Assembly (NCBI RefSeq): GCF_007829955.1
Contig: NZ_VIWX01000003.1
Location: forward strand, 372,001 to 436,000
Direction: 5' to 3'
Source of the DNA: Saccharopolyspora dendranthemae
Lineage (GTDB): Bacteria; Actinomycetota; Actinomycetes; Mycobacteriales; Pseudonocardiaceae
DNA: 64,000 nt
Made by a program: the position numbers and the translations under genes. Below are positions 25,832 to 34,570 of this stretch, piece by piece. Each line of letters starts with the position of its first letter. Position 1 is the first letter of the stretch. The notes under the pieces were generated by a model. That model did no database searches. It worked only from the letters and a program-made list of their open reading frames with translations, and was not told the origin of the DNA.

Positions 25832-26670
25832 TGGCCGGAGTCACCCTCGCGAAGCGGCGTTCGGTGTCGGTGGTGGTCCACCTGGTGCTGGGCGTGGTCG
25901 CCCTCGCCTTCCTCGCGCCCCTGCTGTGGCTGCTCACCGCGTCCGTCGACGCGGAAGCACCGCTGTCGGCGCAACTCCCGAGCGCCTTCACCCTGGACAA
26001 CTTCGCGCAGGTGCTCAGCTGGGAGACCAGCGGCCGCCCGCTGTGGAACGGCGTGCTGATGTGCGGGGGTGCCTCAGCGATCTCGGTGGTCTCGGCCGTG
26101 CTGTGCGCCTACCCGCTGTCGCGCTACCAGCTGCGGTTCCGGCGGCCGTTCCTGTACCTCGTGCTGTTCGCCTCCGGCCTGCCCATGACCGCCGTGATGG
26201 TCCCGGTCTACAGCATGTTCGTGCAGGTGGAGCTCGTGGACTCGATGTTCGGCACGACGCTGTTCCTGGCCGCGACCTCGCTGCCGATCGCGATCTGGAT
26301 GACCAAGAACTTCATGGACGGCGTCCCGATCAGCCTCGAAGAGGCCGCGTGGGTCGACGGCGCGTCGGCGATGCAGGCCCTGCGCGCCGTGGTGCTGCCG
26401 CTGATCGTCCCGGGAGTCGGCGTCGTCGCGATCTTCACCTTCATCAACGCCTGGGGGAACTTCTTCGTCCCCTTCGTGCTCCTGCTGGACCAGGCGAAAC
26501 AACCTGCGTCCGTGGGCGTCTTCGCCTTCTTCGGCCAGGGCGGCCTGATCGCCTACGGTCAGCTCGCCGCCTACTCGATCCTCTACACGGCACCGGTCAT
26601 CGCGCTCTACCTGGTCGTCTCGCGCTACCTGGGCGGAGCGTTCAACCTGGCCGGAGCCATCAAGAACTAG
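25831..26670 (+). CDS. Sugar ABC transporter permease (MalG-like)
   Basis: This 279-residue permease has six helices and the EAA loop EEAAWVDGASAMQALRAVVLP. The extracytoplasmic region and the final AFNLAGAIKN are typical of MalG-type proteins, where the C-terminal tail touches the ATPase. Its ATG overlaps the previous stop by one base; a GTG one codon earlier is possible. It ends the importer operon and is followed by a strong terminator. Confidence 0.88.
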   Translation: MAGVTLAKRRSVSVVVHLVLGVVALAFLAPLLWLLTASVDAEAPLSAQLPSAFTLDNFAQVLSWETSGRPLWNGVLMCGGASAISVVSAVLCAYPLSRYQLRFRRPFLYLVLFASGLPMTAVMVPVYSMFVQVELVDSMFGTTLFLAATSLPIAIWMTKNFMDGVPISLEEAAWVDGASAMQALRAVVLPLIVPGVGVVAIFTFINAWGNFFVPFVLLLDQAKQPASVGVFAFFGQGGLIAYGQLAAYSILYTAPVIALYLVVSRYLGGAFNLAGAIKN

Positions 26671-26674
26671 CGTC

Positions 26675-26712
26675 GCGGGGGCGGAAGTTCCGGCTGGAAC
26701 CTCCGCCCCCGC
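26675..26712 (+). terminator. Terminator of the sugar ABC operon
   Basis: A long hairpin pairs GCGGGGGCGGA, one mismatch, then GTTCC with GGAAC and TCCGCCCCCGC around a GGCT loop. It starts 5 nt after the stop. Confidence 0.85.
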
Positions 26713-26728
26713 ACCGGGAGCAGAGGCC

Positions 26729-26878
26729 TCAACGGGAACCTCCGCCCTCGCGACGGGTCTGCGCTTCGTCGGACGAAGCGCCGGTCTTCTCGTTCGACCC
26801 GACGGTCGCGCTGCGCGGCACGAGGAGCACCGCTGCGGTCGCGACCAGGGACAACGCCAGCATCGCCAGGTTGGCCAT
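26729..26878 (-). CDS. Small single-pass membrane protein (49 aa), hypothetical
   Basis: The 49-codon frame starts at ATG 26878 with AAGGGGG upstream. It encodes MANLAMLALSLVATAAVLLV, one hydrophobic helix, then a charged hydrophilic tail rich in Ser, Glu and Arg. The ribosome site, the helix and its place between two terminators support a real monocistronic gene. Its layout resembles the small protein at 41621. Function unknown. Confidence 0.55.
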   Translation of the reverse strand: MANLAMLALSLVATAAVLLVPRSATVGSNEKTGASSDEAQTRREGGGSR

Positions 26879-26998
26879 CGGACACACCCCCTTGGTCCGG
26901 ACTGCCGCCTCGTCGTCTTCGCGAAGCGGATGTCCGTAGGACGCGCGGAGTGCCCGCTCGGTTGCTGATCGTCATCGACCGAGTTCGGGGACATGCGA

Positions 26999-27036
26999 AA
27001 GCGGCGCCTCCCCTCCGCAGAGGGGAGACGCCGCTT
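26999..27036 (-). terminator. Terminator downstream of pckG
   Basis: The arms AAGCGGCGCCTCCCCTC and GAGGGGAGACGCCGCTT pair with one mismatch around CGCA. It lies 88 nt past the pckG stop on the minus strand. Confidence 0.75.
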
Positions 27037-27123
27037 CGGGTACGCGCACGTTCGACGTCCGCGTCAGGCGGGTGCGGGACCGGAGCTTCCCACGACGATC
27101 CGGTACCGCCGCCCGCCCTGGTT

Positions 27124-28941
27124 TCAGCCCAGGCGCTGCTTGAGGGCTTCGAACTCGTCGCGCATCGAGGTGGGCAGGTCGTCACCGATGGTGTCGAACC
27201 ACTCCTGGATCAGCGGCAGCTCCGCCTTCCACTCGTCGACGTCGACGTTCAGCGCGATCTCGACGTCCTCGACCGCGGTGTCCAGGCCGGACATGTCGAT
27301 CTCGTCGGCGGAGGGAACGCGGCCGATCGGGGTGTCCACGGCGGCGGCGTTGCCCTCGATCCGGTCGACGATCCACTTGAGCACGCGCGAGTTCTCGCCG
27401 AAGCCCGGCCACACGATCTTCTTGCCGGACTCGTCGCGGCGGAACCAGTTCACGTAGTAGATCTTCGGCAGCTTGGAGGCGTCAGCGTCCTTGCCGGTGT
27501 TGACCCAGTGCTGCAGGTAGTCGCCGACGTTGTAGCCGATGAAGGGCAGCATCGCCATCGGGTCGCGACGCACGACGCCGACCTGGCCGGCCGCCGCAGC
27601 GGTCGTCTCGGAGGACATCGTGGAGCCCATGAACACGCCGTGCTGCCAGTTGAACGACTCGTTGACCAGCGGAACCGTGGTCTTGCGGCGCCCGCCGAAC
27701 AGGATCGCCGAGATCGGCACGCCCTGCGGGTCGTCCCACTCCGGCGCCAGGATCGGGCACTGCGACATCGGCGTGCAGTAGCGGGAGTTCGGGTGCGCGG
27801 CCTTGACGTCGCTGTCCGGGGTCCAGTCGTTGCCCTTCCAGTCGGTCAGGTGCGCGGGCGTCTCGCCGCCCATGCCCTCCCACCAGACGTCACCGTCGTC
27901 GGTCAGCGCGACGTTGGTGAACAGCGAGTTGCCCTTCTCGATGGTGCGCATCGCGTTCGGGTTGGTGTGCTCGTCGGTGCCCGGTGCGACGCCGAAGAAG
28001 CCGGCCTCGGGGTTGACCGCGTACAGGCGGCCGTCCTCGCCGAAGCGCATCCAGGCGATGTCGTCACCGAGGGTCTCGACCTTCCAGCCCGGGATCGTCG
28101 GCTGGAGCATCGCCAGGTTGGTCTTGCCGCAGGAGGAGGGGAACGCGGCCGCGATGTAGTGGACCTTGTTCTCCGGGGAGATCAGCTTGAGGATCAGCAT
28201 GTGCTCGGCGAGCCAGCCCTCGTCGCGCGCCATCGCCGAGGCGATGCGCAGCGAGTAGCACTTCTTGCCCAGCAGCGCGTTGCCGCCGTAGCCGGAGCCG
28301 TAGCTCCAGATCATCCGCTCCTCGGGGAAGTGGGTGATGTACTTGGTGTCGTTGCACGGCCACGGCACGTCTTCCTGGCCGGGCTCCAGCGGCGCGCCCA
28401 CGGAGTGCAGAGCCGGGACGAACTCGGCGTCGGTGCCCAAGCGCTCGAGCACCTTCGCGCCCATCCGGGTCATGATGTGCATCGAGACGACGACGTACTC
28501 GGAGTCGGTGATCTCCACGCCCAGCTTCGGCTCTTCGGCGCCCAGCGGGCCCATGCAGAACGGGATGACGTACATCGTGCGGCCACGCATGGAGCCCCGG
28601 TAGAGCTCGGTCATGGTGGCCTTCATCTTGGCCGGGTCCATCCAGTTGTTGGTGACCCCGGAGTCCTTCTCCTCGACGGAGCAGATGTAGGTCCGCTCCT
28701 CGACGCGCGCTACGTCGGACGGGTCCGAAGCCGCGTAGAACGAGTTCGGCTTCTTGTCGAGACGCGTGAAGGTGCCGGCCTCCACGAGGCGGTCCGTCAG
28801 CCGCGTCCATTCGTCCTGCGAACCGTCACACCACACCACGCGGTCGGGTGTGGTCAGCTCCGCGACCTCACGCACCCACGACAACAGGCGCTCGTGCTTG
28901 GTCGGGGCCTGGTCGAGACCGGGAATGGTCAATGCGGTCAT
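27124..28941 (-). CDS. pckG: Phosphoenolpyruvate carboxykinase (GTP)
   Basis: This 605-residue GTP-type PEPCK catalyses oxaloacetate + GTP to PEP + GDP + CO2, the entry to gluconeogenesis. The kinase-1a loop FPSSCGKTNLAM contains the hyper-reactive cysteine, and GDDIAWMRFGEDGRLYAVNPE carries the metal-binding segment. The frame opens 37 codons earlier, but the family start MTALTIPGLDQAPTKHERLL and the site AGGAGACACG fix ATG 28941. The length matches mycobacterial homologues. It stands alone, with a hairpin in its presumed leader (29020-29048). Confidence 0.95.
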   Translation of the reverse strand: MTALTIPGLDQAPTKHERLLSWVREVAELTTPDRVVWCDGSQDEWTRLTDRLVEAGTFTRLDKKPNSFYAASDPSDVARVEERTYICSVEEKDSGVTNNWMDPAKMKATMTELYRGSMRGRTMYVIPFCMGPLGAEEPKLGVEITDSEYVVVSMHIMTRMGAKVLERLGTDAEFVPALHSVGAPLEPGQEDVPWPCNDTKYITHFPEERMIWSYGSGYGGNALLGKKCYSLRIASAMARDEGWLAEHMLILKLISPENKVHYIAAAFPSSCGKTNLAMLQPTIPGWKVETLGDDIAWMRFGEDGRLYAVNPEAGFFGVAPGTDEHTNPNAMRTIEKGNSLFTNVALTDDGDVWWEGMGGETPAHLTDWKGNDWTPDSDVKAAHPNSRYCTPMSQCPILAPEWDDPQGVPISAILFGGRRKTTVPLVNESFNWQHGVFMGSTMSSETTAAAAGQVGVVRRDPMAMLPFIGYNVGDYLQHWVNTGKDADASKLPKIYYVNWFRRDESGKKIVWPGFGENSRVLKWIVDRIEGNAAAVDTPIGRVPSADEIDMSGLDTAVEDVEIALNVDVDEWKAELPLIQEWFDTIGDDLPTSMRDEFEALKQRLG

Positions 28942-29019
28942 CGCGACGTGTCTCCTGACTGGGCGCCACAGCCCGGACTGGTCGTCGGCGGGTGCACCCG
29001 CTGACGTTTGCAGGGAACG

Positions 29020-29048
29020 CTTCGCCCGGCCCGGAGAGCCGGGCGAAG
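29020..29048 (-). promoter_or_regulatory. Hairpin in the pckG 5' region
   Basis: CTTCGCCCGGC and its complement form an 11-bp stem 79-107 nt before the pckG ATG. On the pckG strand it is directly preceded by TTTTTTGA. Whether it lies inside the mRNA is unknown, as no clear -10 box is seen; TTATCC at about 29080 is one possibility. The rest of the 436-bp gap up to 29377 shows no gene. Confidence 0.4.
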
Positions 29049-29377
29049 TCAAAAAAGGGATGCAACGAGGCTAACGGGGATAACGGCGCGCAATGAAGAT
29101 CGGGGTTGTCGGTTCTCTCACAGGAACGATAAGGGAATCGATTCAGTTGGCATTTCCGCTTCGGCTCTCGCGGAAATCTCGTCGCAGGACGTGCCTGGGG
29201 TGCCAGATTTTCCGGCGAAGCGGACATGAGTGCGAACGACCGGTGAACCCGCGATAGCCGCCGAATGGCGGTTGCTGCTTGCGAAGGCAAAATGCGCCAA
29301 AACCGCTCGATGGCTTGAGAATTGAGCCACGAGCGGGTGGCGGAATCACATTCCGTCGAGAAAGACGCGACCGGGCG

Positions 29378-30136
29378 TCACACCCAGGTGCTGTCCTTCG
29401 CAGACGTCGCCGGTTCACCCGTGCAGAGATCCCCAGGTCCGGCCTCCGGGGCCGGGGGCTTCGGCTGGAACTCGGGCTCGTCGAAGGTCCAGGTCGCGTC
29501 GTCGGTCGCGGAGGCGACCTGGTTCGGCGCGTACTGGCCGTTGTCGCCGATCTGGCCCTGCTCGACGACGGTCCACTGCCCGTCGCCGGTGTGGTGCGAG
29601 ATGGTCACGTCGCCGGTCTGGGTGATCTCGACGACCTGGTCCGCGGAACCGTCCCCGTCCACGTCGGTGACCATCACGGTGTTGCCGTTCTCCGACTGCA
29701 CGACCGCCGTGTCGGCGATCCCGTCGGAGTTGGTGTCCTCGGTCGCCGGGCCGACCTGGACGTCGCCCTGCGGGGTGTCCATGACCATCTGCTTGCCCTC
29801 GTCGGGGTGCCCGTCCGGGGCGCCGCCGGGGTTCTGGTGCGGGGTCTCGGCCGTCCACTCACCGGTGTCGGCGTGGAAGCGCGCCTGGTCGACGACCTGC
29901 CCGTCCTTGGTGATCGTCTGCATGAGGTCGGCCTGGCCGTCGGCGTTGTCGTCGACGTAAGCGACGTAGCCGTCGTCGGTCATCACCGAGACGGTCTCGT
30001 CCAAGCCGTCGCCGTCGAGGTCGTAGTTGGCCTCGGCGGTGTACTCCTCGCCGTCGACGGTGACCTTGATGTCCCCGTCGCCCGCGCCGGTCTCCTCGAT
30101 GTACACGTCGGCACCCTCCGCCGCCTTCACCTGCAA
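29378..30136 (-). CDS. Acidic DxDxDG-repeat protein, unknown function
   Basis: This protein of about 252 residues is strongly acidic. It has at least four EF-hand-like calcium loops: DLDGDGLDE, DDNADGQAD, DTNSDGIAD and DVDGDGSAD. They alternate with WTV/WTFDEP-type strands, a pattern also seen in dockerin-like and FG-GAP-like repeats. No signal peptide is visible, so it is either cytoplasmic or uses another export route. The start is uncertain: TTG at 30136 or GTG at 30130, both near AAGG. It has a Pro-rich tail. Calcium binding is inferred from the loops only. Confidence 0.65.
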   Translation of the reverse strand: MQVKAAEGADVYIEETGAGDGDIKVTVDGEEYTAEANYDLDGDGLDETVSVMTDDGYVAYVDDNADGQADLMQTITKDGQVVDQARFHADTGEWTAETPHQNPGGAPDGHPDEGKQMVMDTPQGDVQVGPATEDTNSDGIADTAVVQSENGNTVMVTDVDGDGSADQVVEITQTGDVTISHHTGDGQWTVVEQGQIGDNGQYAPNQVASATDDATWTFDEPEFQPKPPAPEAGPGDLCTGEPATSAKDSTWV

Positions 30137-30229
30137 GCCTTGGACGCAGCGTAGAGGTCAGGGGTTCCACCCCGGAACCAGATGGCCCACAACCCACCGA
30201 TTTCACCAGGACGGACGCCGGAGTCCGTT

Positions 30230-30241
30230 CCCAGTTTTAGG
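30230..30241. repeat. Orphan half of repeat family A
   Basis: TCCCAGTTTTAG is identical to the first 12 bases of the family A arm, then the match ends. It lies 19 bp before repeat B2, with a full family A copy on the other side of B2. Confidence 0.55.
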
Positions 30242-30259
30242 GGTCTTTGCAGTATCACC

Positions 30260-30425
30260 TTGCTTGGCGGTGCGGGTGGCGGAACCTCACACGCCGTCTG
30301 GACTCCGTGCGCCACTCCTGATGTATGCCAATACACGGCGTCGCGGCGTACTCGCCAGACAGCGTGTGAGAACCCGCGGCGGTGCGGGCTGAGTCCCACA
30401 CCTGAAGACAACGGCACCCGCCGCA
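30260..30425 (+). repeat. Repeat family B, copy B2
   Basis: Same order of blocks as B1. The long arms are CTCACACGCCGTCTGG and CCAGACAGCGTGTGAG, paired over 15 of 16 positions. The inner region is type 2 (ACTCCTGATGTATGCCAATACA), and the terminal hairpin is CGGC-ACCC-GCCG. It lies between two minus-strand genes, unlike B1, B5 and B6, which follow plus-strand stops. The 373-bp gap is otherwise filled by family A sequence. Confidence 0.8.
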
Positions 30426-30430
30426 CCGAG

Positions 30431-30500
30431 TCCCAGTTTTAGTCCAAACCGAGCCATGATCATGTCCGAAATGTCGGCTCAGTTAGGACTAAAACTGGGA
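30431..30500. repeat. Repeat family A, copy A3 (70 bp)
   Basis: TCCCAGTTTTAGTCCAAAC, then GAGCC, a 20-nt centre with CATGATCATG and GTCCG, then GGCTC and the returning arm with one change (GTTAGGAC). It is 70 bp, identical in length to A2 and A4. The preceding 16 bases, ACCCGCCGCACCGAG, also recur before A4. It ends 9 nt before the stop codon of the minus-strand dynamin gene. Confidence 0.85.
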
Positions 30501-30509
30501 ATTGCCTCG

Positions 30510-32363
30510 TTAGGGTGCTGTGTCTCGGAGGTTCCTGATCCCGGCCAGCAGGTGCTCGGCGCGCTCTCGTCCGGTGGTGGCCTCGGTGAGGCGGCGGTCG
30601 ACGGTCTGGAGACGGCGGCTGCGCTCGGCGGCGTCCATCTTCAGCGCCTTGTCGACGTCGCGGAGCTCTCCCTCGATCGCCTCGATCCGCCTGGTCAGCG
30701 CATCGTCGAGAGCCAGCGAGAGCTGCTGCTCGGCCTCGATGAGCTGCTCCGCGACGAGCTGGTCCAAGGCGGAGCGGGCGTCGGCGATCGCATCGGTGAG
30801 CCATTGCTTGAGGTGCTGCTTGTCGGCGGCGTGCTTGCGGGTGCGGGCCATCCACCACCCCGCGCCCAGCCCCAGCACGATCGTCACCGGCAGCACCACC
30901 GGGTTCAGCGCCGCCACGCCCAGCCCGGCGAGCGGCATCGCGGCCGCGCGGCCGACGCCGAGCCCACCGGACACGCCCATGAACACCAGCAGCTTGTCCT
31001 CGGCGGTCGGCGGTCGCTTGTCCGGCGGGCGCAGCACGATCGGAGCTTGCGCGCCCCGCGCGAACTGGGAGCGGATCACGTCGAGCTCCTCGGCGGAGAA
31101 CAGGTCGTTGAGCGCCTGCTCGGCGACGGCCGCGAGCCGGGCCGAGAGCATCGTGGCGATGCGGGTCGAGGCCATCTGCAACGCGATGTCGACCTGCCGC
31201 GGCAGGTCGCCGATGTCCTTGCGCCCGGCGCCGTCGATGGACCGGCGGAACCAGTTCTGCACGTCGCGGACCTGACGGCTGACCTCGTGGCTGGTCTCCA
31301 CCCGCGTGCGCTGGATCTCGCCGCGCAGCTTGACCTGCCAGCCGCGGGTCGACGAGCGGCGGGCGGTGGCGAGCTCGTCCCGGCGCGCGCGCAGCGATTC
31401 GGCTTCGTCCTCGCCGACGGTCAGCGCGCGCTTCTCGGATTCCAGGTTCGCGGTCAGCTCGCCCAGCACGGTCGACAGCGCGCGCATCGTGTTGGCCTCG
31501 CCGAGCATCGCCGAGCGGCCGGCGATCAGCCGTTCCAGCTCGTCTCGGAGCTCGACCACGCCGGACTTCTCGCGCAGCAGCGCCGCGTTGGCGGACTCGG
31601 GAGCCTGCGCCGCGCGCAGGTGCATGCGGGCCGAGACCGGGAAGATCGGGACCTCGGCGAACCGGGGCGCGTGCTCGGCCAGCAGCCTGCGGTCCTCGGC
31701 CAGCACCTGCCGCCAGCCGCGGTGCTGATCCGTCTTGGCCAGCGCGAACACCACGGTTTCCACGCGGTCGCCGACCTGCTGCAGGAACTCCAGCTCGCCC
31801 CGGGTGAACGGGGATGAGGCGTCGACGACGAACAGCAGCGCGGTGGCCGACGCGGCGGCTTCGCGGGCGAGTTCGCCGTGCAGCTCCTCCAGCCCGCCGA
31901 CGCCCGGCGTGTCGACGACGGTCAGCCGGGTCAGCGCGTCCAGGGGTGCGGTGACGCGCACGTAGCGCGGCGGCAGCTGTCCCTCGGGCAGCTCGCGACC
32001 CGCGGTGGTCCAGTTCGGCAGCTCGTCGAGGTCGAAGGGAACGGGGTCCTGCTGCCCCGGGTAGCAGGCGTGCGCCTCCCACTGCTCCCCCCGCTCGAAC
32101 CGCAGGTAGGTGGCGGTGGCGACATCGGCGTCCACCGGCGACAGCTCCGGGTGCTCCAGCAGGGCGTTGACCAGCGAGCTCTTGCCGCGGTTGGTCTCGC
32201 CGACCACCGCCGCGCTCGGTGTGGCGGGACGGCTGCGACGGACCTGCTCGACCCACTCCCACGCCTCGGGGTCGGCTTCGCGCAGGAAGCCGAGCAGCTT
32301 GTCGCGGGTCTGCTTGACCTGCTGCGGGAGCGCAGCAGCAACAGCAACCCCAGGAGTCGTCAT
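30510..32363 (-). CDS. Bacterial dynamin-like GTPase (IniA-like)
   Basis: This 617-residue dynamin-like protein has G1 GETNRGKS (residues 55-62), G3 DTPG and a G4-like AKTD. A long helical stalk follows, then a hydrophobic paddle-like segment at about 470-510 (GVGRAAAMPLAGLGVAALNP, then VVLPVTIVLGLGAGWWMA). It then ends in a coiled coil. Such proteins assemble on and remodel membranes; IniA of M. tuberculosis is induced by wall stress, and Streptomyces DynA/B act in division. It is third in an operon with a GrpE-like gene and a second dynamin. ATG 32363 follows GGTAGGAGATG. Confidence 0.85.
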   Translation of the reverse strand: MTTPGVAVAAALPQQVKQTRDKLLGFLREADPEAWEWVEQVRRSRPATPSAAVVGETNRGKSSLVNALLEHPELSPVDADVATATYLRFERGEQWEAHACYPGQQDPVPFDLDELPNWTTAGRELPEGQLPPRYVRVTAPLDALTRLTVVDTPGVGGLEELHGELAREAAASATALLFVVDASSPFTRGELEFLQQVGDRVETVVFALAKTDQHRGWRQVLAEDRRLLAEHAPRFAEVPIFPVSARMHLRAAQAPESANAALLREKSGVVELRDELERLIAGRSAMLGEANTMRALSTVLGELTANLESEKRALTVGEDEAESLRARRDELATARRSSTRGWQVKLRGEIQRTRVETSHEVSRQVRDVQNWFRRSIDGAGRKDIGDLPRQVDIALQMASTRIATMLSARLAAVAEQALNDLFSAEELDVIRSQFARGAQAPIVLRPPDKRPPTAEDKLLVFMGVSGGLGVGRAAAMPLAGLGVAALNPVVLPVTIVLGLGAGWWMARTRKHAADKQHLKQWLTDAIADARSALDQLVAEQLIEAEQQLSLALDDALTRRIEAIEGELRDVDKALKMDAAERSRRLQTVDRRLTEATTGRERAEHLLAGIRNLRDTAP

Positions 32364-32444
32364 CTCCTACCTCCTGGCTGTTGATCCTGCGTGCGCGACG
32401 GAGCGGCTTCCGCCGGGCTCCTCAAGCGCTCCGAACGTACCGGT

Positions 32445-32912
32445 TCACCTGCGGAGCTGGTAGATGGTGACCACCGGGGTGCGGAGGACCCTGTCCCGGT
32501 CCGCGAAGCCGAGGAGTTCCGTCTCGGCGATGACGCCGTCCAGTGCCGGGTCGTCGGTGGGCACGGTGCCGCCGGCTTCGTGGAGGGCGGGATCGAAGCG
32601 CTCGCCCTCGGGTCGCAGCGCGAACACCCCGACTCGGGTGAGCCCCTCGGCGAGGCGTTCGGCGACGGCCGCGCTGCGGGCGCGATCCACCGCGTACACG
32701 CACAGCTGGATGAGCGCGGTCCGGTCCGTCACCGCCTGGTCGAGCGGGTCGATGACGGTTTCGCTGGTCACGGCGGTCATGTCTGTCCCCTGATCGGCGT
32801 CTGCGTCGGAGGCCGGGTCGCCGGCGTCTTCCAGAGCAGACGAACCCGAAAGGTGCTCGGTTCCGCTTTCGGGTGACTTCTTCCGCCGCCGCCAGCTCCG
32901 CACCGTGATCAC
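32445..32912 (-). CDS. Short GrpE-like protein between two dynamin genes
   Basis: This 155-residue protein has about 60 charged, low-complexity residues and then a GrpE-like head. LIQLCVYAVDRARSAAVAERLAEGL matches the four-helix-bundle part. FDPALHEAGGTV, ETELLGFADRDRVLRTPVVTI matches the GrpE beta-wing that contacts Hsp70. The long dimerisation helix of true GrpE is missing. GTG 32912 overlaps the upstream dynamin stop (GTGA), so the genes are coupled. GrpE/Hsp70-like genes accompany dynamin pairs in other actinomycetes, but no Hsp70 gene is here. Confidence 0.7.
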   Translation of the reverse strand: MITVRSWRRRKKSPESGTEHLSGSSALEDAGDPASDADADQGTDMTAVTSETVIDPLDQAVTDRTALIQLCVYAVDRARSAAVAERLAEGLTRVGVFALRPEGERFDPALHEAGGTVPTDDPALDGVIAETELLGFADRDRVLRTPVVTIYQLRR

Positions 32913-34432
32913 CTGGTCCGCAGCTGCTGCCAGAGCAGGAAGTACGCCCGGTGCACCACGTGCGCGACCCGGCTCTGCGCGGGCGTGGCGCCGAACGAGG
33001 AGAAGGACCGCCACCAGTTGGCGCGCTCCAGCGCGAGGTCGGTCAGCTCGGCGGGCGAGAGTCCCGGGCCGCCGAGCTGCTCGGCCGGGGCGGTGCTGCC
33101 GCCCACCCTCATCACCTCGTCGGCCAGGTCCGGCGGCATCTCCACCGAACCGGCCGCGACCAGCGTTAGCGCCTCCAGGACGCGGAGCTGGTGAGCTTCC
33201 GGCCTGGCCAGCAGTCCCTCGATCGCGTCGTGCACCTTCCGGTGCTCCTCGCGCTCGCCGGAGGAGTGCGCGAGCGCGGTGATCGACGCCAGCGCCGCCG
33301 CCGCCTTGATGCCGTCGGCGCGCACCCGGAACACGGAGTCCAGCCGGTCGAGCACCGATGCCAGCCCGGAGGCGTCGCGGACCCGGCGCCGCAGCTCACC
33401 GGCGGTGATGTCGGGTTCGCCGTCCAGCGCGTCCAAGGCCCGGCGCACGCCGTGCAGGTCCATCCGCTCCAGCAGGTGGGTGCGGGTGCCCGCCGGGACG
33501 TCGCACTCCCAGCTGGTGAACAGGTCCGCCGACAGCAGCAGGGTTTCCCGCGTCGAGGAGTCGAGCTTGGCCAGCGAGCGCAACGCCTCGGCGTCGTGGG
33601 CCGTGAAACCACCGGTCTCGGCGGTCTCGGCGAGCAGTCCGATCACCGGGATCACGTCGGCGACCTTGGGCTTGAGCAGCTGCGACTGCTTGGCGGCCAG
33701 GATCTCGGCGGCCTTCCAGAGATCGTCGTCGGCCCCCTCGACGGTGTCCGCCTCGATCATGTCGGCCTTGTTGAGCACCGCGATCGCGTTCACCGGGCCG
33801 GCCTCGCGGCTCGCCGTCGCGGCGGTGAAGGCGGCCAGCGCCTGCTCGTCGTCGGCCCGGACGCCCTGGGTGACGACGTAGACGACCGCCTCCGCGCCGA
33901 TCACGGCGTCGCGGGAGACGGGGTCGAGCTGCTGGGTGCCCAGCGCCTGCTCCGTGCGGGCGACCGAGGCCGAGTCCAGCGAACCCAGCCCGGGGGTGTC
34001 GATCACGGTGAGGTCCCGCAGCACCGCGTTGGTCAGGTAGGCCTCCAGGTGCGAGACCTCCTCGAAGTCCACGCCCAGGTCGGCCGGGATGCCGCCGCCC
34101 TGGTCGAAGGGCACCGCCTGCTTGCGGCCGTCGTGGAAGACGACCTCGACGCGGTCGACCGTGCCGTACTGGAAGCGCGTCACCAGCCGCGTGCACTCGC
34201 CGACGTCGGTAGGTGCCACCCGGCGCCCGATCAGCGCGTTGACCAGGGTGGACTTTCCGGACTTGATCCGTCCGGCGACGGCGACCTGCAGCGGGGCGCC
34301 GAGCCGGTCGAGCACCTCGGCGAAGCCCTCGGCGGTCCTCTCCGAGACCTCCGGCTGCAGTCCCGCGCACAGCCGGGCGACCGAGGCCGACAACGGGCCT
34401 GGCCAGCTCTGCTGCTCGGGTGCCGTGCTCAC
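32909..34432 (-). CDS. Bacterial dynamin-like GTPase (IniC-like)
   Basis: This 507-residue GTPase has G1 GRIKSGKS (residues 54-61), G3 DTPG in TVIDTPGLGSLDS and G4 NKAD in IAVLNKADMIEA. A helical C-terminus follows without an obvious membrane segment. Length and order resemble IniC upstream of IniA-type partners, although in mycobacteria the order is iniA-iniC, so the order here is reversed. It is the first gene of the three-gene dynamin operon; GTG 34432 is the probable start. It likely works as a heteromer with the larger dynamin on the membrane. Confidence 0.85.
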   Translation of the reverse strand: MSTAPEQQSWPGPLSASVARLCAGLQPEVSERTAEGFAEVLDRLGAPLQVAVAGRIKSGKSTLVNALIGRRVAPTDVGECTRLVTRFQYGTVDRVEVVFHDGRKQAVPFDQGGGIPADLGVDFEEVSHLEAYLTNAVLRDLTVIDTPGLGSLDSASVARTEQALGTQQLDPVSRDAVIGAEAVVYVVTQGVRADDEQALAAFTAATASREAGPVNAIAVLNKADMIEADTVEGADDDLWKAAEILAAKQSQLLKPKVADVIPVIGLLAETAETGGFTAHDAEALRSLAKLDSSTRETLLLSADLFTSWECDVPAGTRTHLLERMDLHGVRRALDALDGEPDITAGELRRRVRDASGLASVLDRLDSVFRVRADGIKAAAALASITALAHSSGEREEHRKVHDAIEGLLARPEAHQLRVLEALTLVAAGSVEMPPDLADEVMRVGGSTAPAEQLGGPGLSPAELTDLALERANWWRSFSSFGATPAQSRVAHVVHRAYFLLWQQLRTR

Positions 34433-34570
34433 GCGCTAGATGCCCTTCCGGCGGTTCGGACGATCCGGACTTCCCGGGAACTCGCCCGCCCCATCCTGCC
34501 ACGCCGCACCCACGCCACGGCCTCAGTCCACAAAGGACCGATGAGCGATCGCCGCCCAGCCGCCTAGGAG

